A stretch of 64,000 bases of DNA from Augochlora pura (Eukaryota > Arthropoda > Insecta > Hymenoptera > Halictidae): the NCBI RefSeq assembly GCF_028453695.1, contig NC_135781.1, forward strand, positions 12,275,640 through 12,339,639, read 5' to 3'. Made by a program: the position numbers and the translations under genes. The notes beneath the pieces are model-generated. The model saw only the letters and a program-made list of their open reading frames with translations. It searched no databases and had not been told where the DNA came from. Shown one piece after another: positions 36,429 to 48,999 of the stretch (its first letter is position 1; each line of letters starts with the position of its first letter).

Positions 36429-39400
36429 TACAGATTAGCAAATATTAGTTTGTACTAAAAAATCTTAAATAAAAACGATACGCCTCTATTTATTACGGTC
36501 TCCTGCTGAAATAATTTATTGAGAACCGAGATTCGAGCACCCCTTTGATACACCAGGATGATCGGCGTTAAACTGGCGCGGCGTAGATGCGTATAAACTA
36601 ATATCAGTGTGCGGCGTGTGCGCGGGAAAGACGAATCGCGTGGGGTAGGTTTCGCGCGCGCGGTGGAATCATTATAAATAGTCATAATTACAACAGTCGC
36701 GCGTGCCTAATTCAATTAGGCTGATTAACGTTGTACGTTGTAACTTCTCTCCGGTTTCGCCCTCCTGCCCGTGGTTCGGTAGACGGCGAGAAAGAGAGGC
36801 AGACAGCGACGACTAGAGAGGAACAGCTCCGGTCTGGCTGGCGTGTTCTGGATGGTGTAGTATAGTGGTGTGCGCGCGGCCGGGCAGAGCGCGTAAAATA
36901 TACCCCGTATCCTGGCCAGGATCCCAGGACCACGCCGCCACGGTATTATGCTTATGCATAGAGAAGTTATAGCCCGGTTAATATGATTATCTCTTCGACG
37001 AGAGGCAAAGCCAGTTAAAGAGAAACGGAGGGAGAAAGGAAACGAGGTGCATAGCCCGATACGTTGCCCGGGATCTGGCTCAACCGCGTCGAACCAACGA
37101 GCTCCGACTGTATGCATATATTATGCATGCACTCTGAACTATCGAATCTCCGATTTTCTCGGCGTCTGTCCAGCCTGATACCGAACCGCACAGTTTTTAT
37201 CGATGCGGCTTCGGTTACTCGATTATTGCACGTGAGAAGGCGCGTTTTGCTCGCCTGCTTCGCTCAATTACTCATTCTATACAATTGATAATTGCTGCTT
37301 CTCATATTTGCGAATTAGAAATTGTTCATCTACTTGCAGCTTTAATTTTTTATCCTTTTTTTTAAAGGACAATTCTGATGTATCGCAGTTAGAACAAATT
37401 ACTAAATTACTATTCTCGATTCATTAAAAAGAATACGTTTCTATTGAATTTCTGTTCCTGAAAACTCAGTTAGAAAAGCTTAATATTACATATGAATTCA
37501 TAGACTAATTATATCTGACGTTTTTTGGAAGTCAATGGCAAGGAACAAAATCTATGTGATCGGAAGAATTCTATTGCCTTTTAGAATCATGACATATCGA
37601 TGTAAAGAAAAATTGTGAAATTCTGATCTTGATAACAAGCCCGTATTTTGTTCTTCCTAATCGTATGATAATAGACACTTTCAATGTCCATGATCTAATT
37701 GAATCGTACCCAGGTGTGCGAAGATTTAATATCTCGATTGTAATGATTGCAGAGGAAAGGACGAGTCGAAAGAGTGGAGCGGTTTTTTCAGGCAAATAGC
37801 GTAACCTACTTATCTAATTCGCTCCCTCTTTAGCCGTAAAGACGTGCCGAGTAAACGTAGCGTGATAATGAAAGCGGGTGTTTAGTCAGGACTTCCGGCC
37901 GAGTCGTTCTCTTTACACCTTTCTCTTTTCGCCTCGGGGCTGTTTACATCCCTCTCGTTCCCACTGTTCTCCTTCCTGGTCGTGTCTACCCACCGGCGGG
38001 GAGGCGGCATGCATCGGAAGTCGTACTTCATTAAGTCGGTAACACTTCTTCCAGCCGCGTTACTCATCCCTTTCGGGTAGACGGGACTCTATGAGCGAAG
38101 GCGAGGATCGAGAGGGAGTAAGATTAATTGCATTCCGTCAAGAGAGGAGGCGTATTTTAAACGAAACCGCCGGTGCCTCCCGTTGAAGCGACGCGTCTCG
38201 CCGAGGAGGCTGAAAGGAACGGATCGAGAGAGGATTGAGGAGCTAAGGAGGGCAGAGGAGGAAAACGACAAGCTCTGCGAAGAGGAAAGACGAGATGGAG
38301 TCGTGAGCAGAGCGGGATTCCTGCCACCGACGGAAGAAGAAGACCCCGTTCGCGGCACCAAAGAGAACCCCCGAAAGAGAGGGTGGAACGGGGAGCCAAG
38401 AGAGGAGACACCGCCTAAGGCCTTGTTGTATTTATCATATAATTACCATAATAGAGCCTCGAACCACCCGTCGCCACCTCCCACCCTGCGGCCCCCCTTC
38501 TCCCGTCCTGCAGGACCAACCACCGCCCTCCTCAACCACCTCAGTTCTAACAGCCGCAACCGCAAATTGGAAACTCTCGAATACATTTTCCCTTCGTTGC
38601 TCTCTCGTTCTTCTCGCCCGAAATTGTTACCCGTAGGATGTCGGTCGCTTCGACGACCGAGAGAATGTTAACGACGCGGATCATCCAGATCCACGCACTG
38701 AATCCCTCAGCCTGAAAACTCCGGAGATGCTCCGTTTCCATCGAAATTATTTTTCTAGCTTCCAATTTATCGCTTCGACATCCATTACGGTGGCAAAATA
38801 TTTTTATTCCATCGTTGATTACTGATAAATTATTCAAGATGTGCTAAACCAGTAAACTAGTTTTTATATTTTATAATTTATTTTTTCATTGATTGCTCAT
38901 TATTCAAATTATAATATATGCTTGCAACTTCTAAAAGTATATGTATACTTCTGACATCGTCAATATTTCGACATTGATCTGCAAAAAGTTAATAATTAGG
39001 TAACAATAAACTATGTTCCGATGTTTTTTGATATAAATGAACTTTCGCATTTGAATTTGATTCGAAGTTGCTGGAAATGATGTGAAACCCATTCGAAAGA
39101 ACCCATTACAGAATTGTTATTGGAATACGAGTGTGCCAAGGTGGCCTGCCCTCAATCTAACTTCGTACTAATTTCGGACAGAAAGTAAATAAGCTACCTC
39201 TGCGGACGCAGAGTGCGAGCCGGGGTCGTACGCTTTTCAAAATTTCATTTCTCTAGAGGATTTCGTCCGGCGGTAAAAATTCGCAGACCTGTCTGATCCT
39301 CCAGGACCCCCCAACGACTGTTCGTTCGCGCGGGATCTCACGACGCATACGTTATTTTCAGGCAAACTTTTCGCGAGCGGCTTTCTTTTTTCAGTTTGAC

Positions 39401-41629
39401 GATACGGCGACGAAGAGAAGGAGGAGGCGGAGGCGGGGAACGAGAATGGCGGCGTCAGTGGATGGAGCAATTTATATCGATGGCTTATTCTCCCTGGCTG
39501 CGCGATCGGTCCCGAATCTATTTTCAAGGTCTATTTCGAGTCGTTTGTATCCTTTCCTCGCGATATTGGCTACGACATCGAGCTAAAGCACGACAGGGCT
39601 CCGAAGATGGCTGCTTATGGTTCTCTCGTCTGGTCGTTTCGTTTCAACCACCCTGCGACCGAGTGGCACGCGCAATATCCTTTTCCGCTGCTGATAGTTC
39701 TCCACGGTGATTCCTTTCAATAAGGGTATTTTTCTTCCAGCTTTCTTACTACTGTTCCATTAAGGCGCCGGTGTATATTCTGCGCGGATAACTTATCGGT
39801 GCTTACGGACGTCTAAATCAGCTTTATTCCGCGGTAATACGAAGCCGTCGCTCGGTTATAGTTCGGGGGGGAGATTTAAAAATTTCGTTCGGTTGACTCG
39901 CGGATTTTATAGATCAACGGAACAATATTATTGACTGGCAATTTATGCGGGAGAAGACTGCTTTCCGAATCGAGTTTCGATTTCGAGTAAATTTAAACGA
40001 CTTCGTTTTTCTTCCTCTACAGAAAAAAAATAAACGATACAGTTTAGTGTTTAATCATTTTGATCACTAAAAGATAGTGTATTCTTGTTCGTAAAATCTT
40101 TTCACCTTTTTATCATTGTATATTCTAACTAACTACTTGGAAGGAAGATGTACCCTGTATTTTAATTATTATTTCCACTTCATTTTCACAAAGACTTTAA
40201 TTCTGACATTAAAAAAATGGTACACCTGGTAAATGATCGTCTAGGTAAATAAAGTTACACCTGGAAACTAATATGAAACCTGAAAGCAGCACGGACTTTC
40301 TTGATCGTTATGGCTGGAAGCGTTTATTCCTCTACGAATAGACAGGCTAGTCAGAGCGTTCGCGAGGCAAGCTTGCCAGTATCGATTACTCGCGGACGTA
40401 TTCACACTTCCTTAATTTCATCTGTCGGATCAGAGCAACTAGCTTTGAATGAACCATGCCGGCCAGGGGCGAAGGGAGAAAGAGCAAAAGGCAGTAGAGA
40501 GACGGGTTCTTGAGGAGGGCCGGAGAGGAAGGTGGCTTCTCCGGTTTCTTCAGCAACCACGAATCACCACCTCGGCTCCTTCCCCCGTTCACCCTCTTTT
40601 GAATCCCCGGACCCCCTTTTCTGGTCACCGATGTGCAGCCGCTGGAAAGATATTGCAGCTAAACACTCGGTTCTTTGATGCCGCCTCGCAGACACGCGGT
40701 GCCCCGTCCCTAGCCGAGCTCGGCAGATAATTAACGTTAAAGGTTAATCCCGCGGAGAACGATGGCCAGATAAAGATAGATCCGCCAGGAGGAGATTTAA
40801 TAACAGGCGGCTACCTTTCGCGCGTGTCCGTCATCCGTAATTTAAAGTTAACGTCAAGTTCCCTGGCTGGCAAACAAATTATTCACGGACGTCTTTGCGG
40901 ACGGTGCAGGTATTATTTAGTACTGAATTCTGTTCGATTTTAACGAAATTGAACTGGCGGTGCGAAAAACAAAATAATACAACATATGATATATGTATAT
41001 AAGGAACATAATACCATTATACAACAATGCTAAATAAAAATCAATATGCGTATAGTATAGTTATATTACGGGTAGCATGCATTTCTGAAACAAGAAAAGC
41101 ATGAGCATATCTGGATAACAAGTTTCCAATTTTTTTAAATATTTAAGTCTTTTTGTAACTGTTGCAGGCAATTTTTATTTCGCTAAAGAATGCGCAATCT
41201 AAAACTTTCTGTAAATATCTAAAAGATACTATAATCACAGATACTTGGCGGATGAACAGAGGGTCTAATTATTTCAGGAAGAGACCTAATTAAGAAATGA
41301 CGAGGTAGGTGCGGCGATATTGCAGATCGCAGTTAATTGCCAGCGCGGTTCGCAAACAAAGAAATTAATGAATCATAAAAAGTGGTAGATTTAGGGGATT
41401 GGCGGTGGCCGGGTTGTTTCTTCGTGCTGGAAATCGCCCACGGACGAGAAATGGCCGGAGTGGCGCGCGAGGCGCGTAAAAACGTCTAAATTGCGCGTAA
41501 ATAATTATATTTGCATATTCATTGAAAGGTAAATATTTAATGCTGGCGTGGCAGAAAGGGGCAGCGTGAAGTGTAACGTATACGCTCGCGAGAGTGTCCG
41601 GAATATGGGGTAGGTTGGGGGGTGGTTGG

Positions 41630-41686
41630 CGAGAGAGTGAGAGAGAGAGAGAGAGAGGCAGCGAAAGAGTGAAAGAGTGAGAGAGC
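41630..41686 (+). repeat. (GA)n with GTGA variants
   Basis: A purine microsatellite of GA units that passes into GAAAGAGT and GAGAGT units. Confidence 0.9.
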
Positions 41687-42667
41687 TGAGGGGTTGTCCC
41701 TGGCCAGGGCTGGCCACCGCCCGAGAGCCGGCGGAAAAGGGGTTGAATATACATCGCGGCTCGACGGAAATTTTAGCTTAATTTTACTTAACTACACCAG
41801 GCTACCCGTGGGGCGCCGCGGCGCTGCAGGGACAAGTGTTATTTTTGTAATTCTGGCCGGCGCTAATGGGAGACCTCGGCTTAACTCCCGGCGACCAACA
41901 AAAGAGAGTGTTTACCGCGAGCTACGAATATACAAATCCACCAGTGCAAACGACACCTCCGGTTTTAAACCGGCGTTGATACCTGCGGACAGCTTACTTA
42001 CCGAGGGACCTCGATCATTCGTTTCAGTGAGATTTTTATTATATACGATCAAAATTATTCACTTTTTTACACTGAATCGATAGATGTAATCTTTATATTC
42101 TGAAATTTTTTAAATCTTCTATTTGACACTATTCTGTAAAATTTGGAAAGCGATAGTTCACGCTTGTTTAGAAGTCTATTTATTGCAAATATAGAATAAG
42201 CATTCTGTCACAATAGTTTTTTTTTAAATGGTTGCATACAAATTTGTAGCCCAGTGTTCACATAAGTATGTTTTAGTTGTAATCGTATATGTTAATTAAA
42301 TACTTGCAATGCAAACAGAAAGAAACCAAATATTATACAGTAGAGTATCTAGTGTTAAGAAATGAAAGAACACATTACATATTTAGAAGAATATATAATT
42401 ATACGAGGTAACTTCTTTCAACAAGTTATTGCAACAGGTTCAGTTCAAACTAACTGCAGTATTTAAGATACCCCTCATTTTTATTTTAGAAAAGAACATA
42501 AGTAAACACAGTGTGCAAATGATAATCCTCAACTATATAAAAGCTCATCATTATACTCTCAATATTCCAGTGTGCAATGGATGGTAAAACTATCCGGATG
42601 CATCTTCCACGTGCACCCAGCTCTGCTGCAGCGTCATTTCAGATAGCTAGCAGAAACGCAAATAAGC

Positions 42668-43345
42668 GTGGGTGAGAAATCAATTAAAAGTTTCCGAGAA
42701 TTCCTCTCATCGTTACGTTTGATTTTGCAGCGATGCGAGCCCCGCGTGCAACAATGCTGCGACAAAAACGGTCTCCCTTACAAACAAAGTACACGTTGCC
42801 TAAGAAGACATGAAAGGGACGCTGATGAGATTCGAGGGAAAGTGTATAGGCATCAAGCGTCGCAAGTTACAGAAGCTGGGACGCGTATCGAGCGTGAATA
42901 TTACATCGATCAGGGTTTGACGATGATACGCTGCGAGGAACGTGGCGGTAGGGGGTTGACGGGAGGTCACGGGGGTAGACGAGGGGGGAGCGGAAGTGGG
43001 GATGATGTCGCCTATTATCCGGTGAAACACCTGAGCCCCCGGTTCCCGGTTACACGTCGCTCGTGCCTCTCCCATCGTGCCGGAGTGTATGAAAACCAGC
43101 ACGCACTCTCCGCCGGCGATGGCGGGCGTCGACGAGCGTCGGCGTCGCTATCGCGGCTAAATTACATGGGCTCCGCGTATTATCCGGCCCTAAATTATTC
43201 CCTGCTAACCACAAAAATAGCCCCTTGCCGCCCCTATTTCTCTTCGCATGGTTTCCCGGTTTTCTCCGTTCTCACCGGTGTCACCCGGCACGGTCATCGT
43301 CTCGACCGCATCGGCGGTATATTCTATGCGGTTTCTGGCTACTGA
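42668..43345 (+). other. 225-codon open frame with an internal acceptor-like site
   Basis: A plus-strand frame is open from 42668 to 43345 across a GC-rich block. Near its start, GATTTTGCAG (42721-42730) would be a fair splice acceptor. The translation has Gly/Arg-rich sequence over the quadruplex tract (42951-42988) and no recognisable domain. The minus strand is open over part of the same block (42800-43102), as expected from low stop density rather than coding. Confidence 0.15.
42951..42988 (+). other. Canonical G-quadruplex motif
   Basis: Four G runs (GGGGG, GGG, GGGGG, GGGGGG) are separated by loops of 5, 7 and 7 nt, fitting the standard G3+N1-7 rule. Confidence 0.7.
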
Positions 43346-44325
43346 GTTTTCTTTCGAAAATTCGAACATGAAGGAGACTGCACCTGCTGGCTTGGAAGCG
43401 GTGATTTATCCTCCGGTTAGCGATTTACTGCGACAACGAAGGATGAAATAATTCTACCGACTGTGGAGCCTTTTTCTGCCAACGGATTGTGCAGTTTTTA
43501 CGCTAATTTCACTGATGCACTACTGTGTCTTCAACAATAATGTTAAGGTTGTAAATTCATTACTTTTTCATTTTAAAATAGCTGTCCGAAAATGAAATCT
43601 TTATCGTTTTGAAACAATGATAGGTAAATTATATTTTTTCTTTTGATGTAGTAGTTTGTAAATTAAATGTTGCCTTGAAAAGATAGACCGAAGATTAACT
43701 TTGTATCGTTTGTAAATAGTAGTCCGCAAATTCGGTTTTTGTTCTGTTTAAATGTGACGTATTTTTGTAGATTGAATACCTAATAGTTTGCAGTCGAAAG
43801 CACGAAACGTAGTGCTAAAATGAATGACAAATACAGAATTAATTCCCCTGTGTCACTCGTAGCCTCTATTTTTACCGAGGTATTATTCCGTGTTGTTACG
43901 TTGGTACGTCAACGTCGAAGTATCCCGCAAATAATGACGTATTATCATGACGTCAGTCCAGCATCGTGGTCGCATCTAACGTGCATCAATAATCGTTAAC
44001 AAAATTCCCAGCACGTCCATCGATGTTGAACTTTCTCCGGTGGTATCGGCCGGCACAGGTGAATATTAACGAATGTTTGCCTAGGGGAACGTGTTCTGTC
44101 CAGGCATGATGGACGCTTTCGAAGGCAGAAGTTCGGATAGAAATAAGCTTCTGACGTCCAATGTTCGACCCCTGTTCGACAAGAGATGGATCATCCAATT
44201 CCCAGTACACTTATTTCCTCTAAAATACAGACATCCACGCGTTTGATCTCCATAATGCTATATATATGTAACTAATTATTCGGATCTCCACATTAAACCG
44301 ATCGAAATAGACGAATCGTTTCGTT

Positions 44326-44576
44326 TTAACCCCTTGCCGTACGATTTCCTTCACAGTCATTGCGAGTAGGAATTTTTCAATAAATATAATTTGTTAGAAG
44401 GGAGAGAACATTAATGTTTATTCCGCGCCTGAATTTACTAGAATGCTTACATATTAATAACGAGGGTTTAGAATTTTATTCTAATTTTAAAGAACAGAAT
44501 AACATCCATACTTAATAATTTATTACTAATAATTTCCATCGCGAGTCAGACTCGTCAAAGTACGGTAAGGGGTTAA
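44326..44576. mobile_element. TTAA-flanked inverted-repeat element (piggyBac-type MITE)
   Basis: The element begins TTAACCCCTTGCCGTAC and ends with the near-perfect inverse GTACGGTAAGGGGTTAA, a 17-bp terminal inverted repeat with one mismatch. Imperfect complementarity continues inward (TCATTGCGAG against CTCGCGA-type sequence). A TTAA target site at both ends and termini starting CCC are hallmarks of piggyBac elements. At about 251 bp it carries no coding capacity, so it is a non-autonomous element. Confidence 0.8.
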
Positions 44577-45003
44577 CGAAATATTATGTCGAGATGGAAC
44601 TATGGATCTCATCACGTCTTCACCTGTCGAATGATAAATCCCAAGTTAATATTGATAAACAGAGATGGAGCACGATAAGCGTGCGCACACACGAGACAGG
44701 CGAAAAGTTTAATCATAAAAATTGAACGTGGAACCGGACAGCTGACCAACCGTGTCCGATGAAAGATATATCGCTCGAATCTCGTTATATTTTCGCGGGC
44801 TGAAATATTTACGCCACACTTTCCTAGAAATTCCGAGACACTCGGAACTGGGAAGAAAAGGAAATGTCCTGCGTTGGGGAGGCTATGCGCGCCAAGAATA
44901 CATTTAGATCAATATACTATTTGTGAGAATAGAAATACAATTTTTCGATATCTTCATATTGATAACAATTCCATTCAAGTCAATCAATTCTTAATCCTCG
45001 TCT

Positions 45004-45058
45004 TACTGTCATCATTGTTATTATTAATACCATCATTATTATTCTTATTATACATATC
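45004..45058 (+). repeat. (ATT)n/(CAT)n imperfect trinucleotide repeat
   Basis: Repeated CATCATT, ATTATT and ATTCTT units in AT-rich DNA. Confidence 0.75.
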
Positions 45059-46960
45059 ATAACAAACGGTCCAGTCTATTTACACAATAAATTAATTAAA
45101 AAATATTTTAAAATATTTTATACTAAATTTCAAATCTCATAAATTTATCTTAAAGATGGATAAAGACAAGAGATCTCAGTTTTGTTGTAATTGTTGCTTC
45201 AATCAAGGTAGACAATTTTAATTTCGCATGAAAATAATCAAACATTTGCATATTCTTTTAAATTCTAATTTTTATGAAGTTATTTATAATGTGGAGATTC
45301 GTGCAAAGATTCATATGTCAATCATAGTCTTCACTATGACGAAGACAAGCCGAAGCACTATGAACGTACAGATAGCGCTAAAATGGGAGCTAGTCCTCTG
45401 AAGGCAACAGTTGCTCTCAAAAACACCGGGCCGACTATCAGGTTCGATTCGTTAAAAGATGGATGATTCGACATTGAGCGTACGACCGATCGGTCTCCGA
45501 GCTGACGCTCTCGAAGATGAAATGCACCCTTGGCGACGTCGAAGCCGACCCTAACGCCCTGTCGGCCGTCCAAGTCCTCTGCCCCTTCCGTTTTTGCAAG
45601 GCAACGCTCTCTACTCGGCCAACCGAACAGGCATATTTACGAGAAAGATGCGTGCCCCGCGTTGGAAGCTACGATCATCCCTTGGATCTACCCGATTTCG
45701 AATACAAATTCCTCCATATGTAACTCCGAGAAACGGTTATTGGACCAACTAAAGGTTATTAGGTCCGAGGTAAATGGACCCACCCTTCCGGTGACCAAGC
45801 ACCTCACGTACTGACGGCCATGAATTGGCCGAACGCTCCAGATGCAAACACTTTTGGTTTTATTTATAGTGGACCCTGCTTGGCACGTGGGCCTAGGGCT
45901 GAAGATAATGGTCCCTCGCTTCTAATATTTGACTCTAGGAACGATCATGTGTGGAATATTCTTACATATCTTCGTTTCGGATTTATAAAGAATATTAGGA
46001 TTCAGTTTATCGAAAGAGTATACTGTCGCATATTTGAAGAATGATATAGGTGGATAAACAGAATGCAAACTTTACGAATTGATGGCAGGGTGAATAAAAT
46101 ACAAAATATTACAACTACCGAGAGAGATTTTAATTTAGCTCTTGTTTTCTGAATTTGACTAGTTTGCGTAAAAATTCACAATTTAGTAATGATACAGATT
46201 ATCAAGCTACCAAAAATATGAAATAGTTTGAAAAAAATTTACTTCCGTAAATATCTTCCATTTTTATGACACTAAATACCACTAAAACAAAAGGGATATC
46301 TAAAGACATGTAAAATGTTATTAATTTCAACAAACGTTGAATATTTTCCATTTCTATCAAAAGCTATAATACTATACTTCTACAAGCCTGAAAGATCAAA
46401 TCTACCATACGGAACGATTCCCATAAATCTGAAGTTTCGCAGCTACAAATCTCGAAAGAAAGAGCCCTAAACCACGTTCTCGCAGGTATCGATAATACTT
46501 CTCCGGGTGACTTAAGAAGACCTAACGATCCTGCGAAGTAAGGCGTGTAGTAGGTCCGCAAATTTATACTTTGGGCAGGATACGAGAGCCGAAGAGGGCG
46601 CGAGGGGTTTCTGGTTTCCTCGCGAGGTCCCGCACGACGACGTCCGTGCCGTGGAGCAGCAGTACATTATTTCTTGATGTCAAATAAAGCAATTAGCATG
46701 TGCCCTGACCAGGGTCCACGGGTTCTAACCCGAGTAATCTCGCCCAGGGTCCCCGGCGTGTGCGACATCTTCATCAGAGACGGACCCTCCACCTCTTGCT
46801 CCTCTCCTTTCTCCGGCACTTTCCTATCCTGCCGCCCCCTTGGCGGGACGATACGCAGCTCACGTGACTATCCTGCACCCCCAGAGACGAGGGACCGTTA
46901 CAGAATGGCCAGGTTCGGGAAAGAGCGAGAGATCCGGCGAAGTGGAACTGCCGTGGCAAA

Positions 46961-46990
46961 GAGAGCGAGAGAGAGAGAGAGAGAGAGAGA
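46961..46990 (+). repeat. (GA)n microsatellite
   Basis: About 14 GA units with one GC interruption, in a GC-rich block with several overlapping spurious frames. Confidence 0.93.
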
Positions 46991-47846
46991 CGTATACGAC
47001 GAGAAAGCGTCGTTGTCCGGCCGGTGCAGCCGCTTCCAAGGGAAATTTCACAAAGGCTGACCCGTTGCTAATGAATGTTATATAACCCTTTTAATGCTTT
47101 AAGCCTCTTAGATTTTTCAGAGAGCCCTCCACGCGCCTCCTTTCTACGCCCCCGCACCCGGAGGACTCTTTCCTCTCGTGGTGCACCAGAAGTGGCTCGC
47201 CGACGCCGCGGGAGAAAAAGAGCGAGCTGCCCGGGTCGTGCCTCCGGGGTAGGTAATTATGTGGCGGACGTAAATTAAGCTTGTTTAGATTGGGATTTTT
47301 ATTAAGGTCCTTTATGAAAGAGTGCCGCCGCTAAATGGCGCCCGGAACACTTCATCCCTTCGTGCTCGACTTTAAACGCTGCTTTAAAACCGAGCCGTGG
47401 TGTTCTCGCGCGTATTAATACGAAATTTAGAGTGTTCCCGGTCCGCCCTGCTCGTGCATTTAATTTTACATTTCTTGCGATTAACTCGCTCGCTGCCCAG
47501 TATATTAAACTGTCCGCTTCTCTCATTTTTCGTTGTTTGACTGAGGGCTTTATGCTTTGTCACGAAATAGAGTGGATGAAATTCCGAAAGGCAGTATTCC
47601 AAAATACTACCATCAGATACAATGTCTGGTTAGCTCCTGTGTGTTGCAGTCGAGGTAGAATATGTCGATTTTGTAAAACATTAATTGTGAATCACGTATG
47701 GATGTTACGATGAGAGAACGGAGAAATTGTTTAGGGTATCTGGATTTTTCATGTATTTTTATTGGTGGTGGTTAAGATAGCATCTTCGTCTTCGGATCTT
47801 CCTTTGGATGTCCCAACAAAGTCGTAACCAACGATCAGGAGCAAGG

Positions 47847-47856
47847 TATATAAAGG
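47847..47856 (+). promoter_or_regulatory. TATA-like box
   Basis: TATATAAAGG, followed by GC-richer sequence, matches a TATA element well. A start site near 47877-47880 would be expected. No convincing exon or open frame follows, so this may be fortuitous. Confidence 0.2.
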
Positions 47857-48984
47857 CGGAGCAGGATGTACGCGTCGGGTGAACGGAAGAAATAACTAAG
47901 AGTTAGTTTAATCGTGTTTTAGGAGCCGTGGGTTTTAACGTGCTCGTTGTCCCCTATTTACGGAGGGTAAGAAAGGACTGACACTGGCCTGTGCAAGTAA
48001 TAACGATCCGATTCTGTTTGCGTCGTTACCAAAAACATCCGTTAATCAATACCGCTGCAGCAACCTATGCATTTTCAACACAGCTCCGTGATTTTCATGA
48101 AATTTACAACTAGAAATGGATACGCGTTTTTCAAATGCTTCACATTTCGTTCACAAATTTTTATCATAAATACATAAATTCGCAATCTCTCCACGTTCTG
48201 TATTAATTATAAAAATTCTACTATTTCTTTCATTCCAGAAAATATTCAAAATTTTATAACGATACTTCAGGATTAATGCAAAAAGAGTTGGCAGTTTTGG
48301 TTTGTTATACATTGGTGAAAGAGGATTTTTGTAAATTGAAAGAATATTTCTGACTTTGACGTTTTCTTTTTATTTCAATTTTTATTGAAACAGTTTATTT
48401 TAATAAATCTCTGATAAGGAGGATTTTTCCCGATGCAAGAATGCTTGAAATAAAGAGAAATTATCGACCGTAAAACATTTCCTTGATTGCAGGGAATCCT
48501 ACGTTCGACGTCATAGTTTATACAATATCTAAACTTGTATAAGTTACTAAATCTTTCAGCTACTTTTGTAGCGATCGTCAAATGTCACAATTATTTCGAT
48601 ATTTTCAAAGAAACAGCCTCAGCAGAAATACCGATCACTCCCAAAGAAATTTATTTAATTCGTAGATCTTTTTTGGGGGGAGAAAAGAGCGTATGATGTA
48701 GGCATCCTTCGAATCGATAGCAATTAACGATCGCGAAGTACGTAACGGTGGATTCCGCAAGCGTTTACCGGAGCGACTGTTGTCGGCCGTTCGCCCTCGA
48801 GTATCGAAAATCGAGATTCAGCAGCGTTGATTTTCTTGGATAGCTTTCGCGAGGCGAGGCCGGGTATGCTTGCTCGTTCTCTCGATTAGGCTTTGCCGTC
48901 ATTAAAAGTTTATAAAGAAGCAGAACTACCAGCCGGGGCACACAGTGCTGAAGAGGAACGAAAGGGGGCAACGTGGAGGTCGGA

Positions 48985-48999
48985 GGGGGGGGGGGGGGG
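48985..48999 (+). repeat. Homopolymer of 15 G
   Basis: An uninterrupted run of 15 G in a purine-rich block (48955-49075), prone to length error in assembly and polymerase slippage. Confidence 0.85.

Larger units (their letters stand above)
29489..44325 (-). other. Large intron, middle part
   Basis: Unassigned mosaic DNA. A minus-strand donor-like AGAGAAG|GTAAGAG at 30870 and a TCG|GTAAGTAAG at 42000 lack convincing exons behind them. A plus-strand donor-like CCTCG|GTGAGTG at 30750 ends a region open in two frames (30450-30750). Microsatellites at 30.9, 33.5, 36.3 and 41.6 kb and a quadruplex motif at 42.95 kb are listed separately. The stretches 29.65-30.45, 31.2-32.2, 32.4-32.95, 34.45-35.2, 38.8-39.1, 40.0-40.3, 40.9-41.25 and 42.0-42.6 kb are AT-rich and empty. 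Confidence 0.55.
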
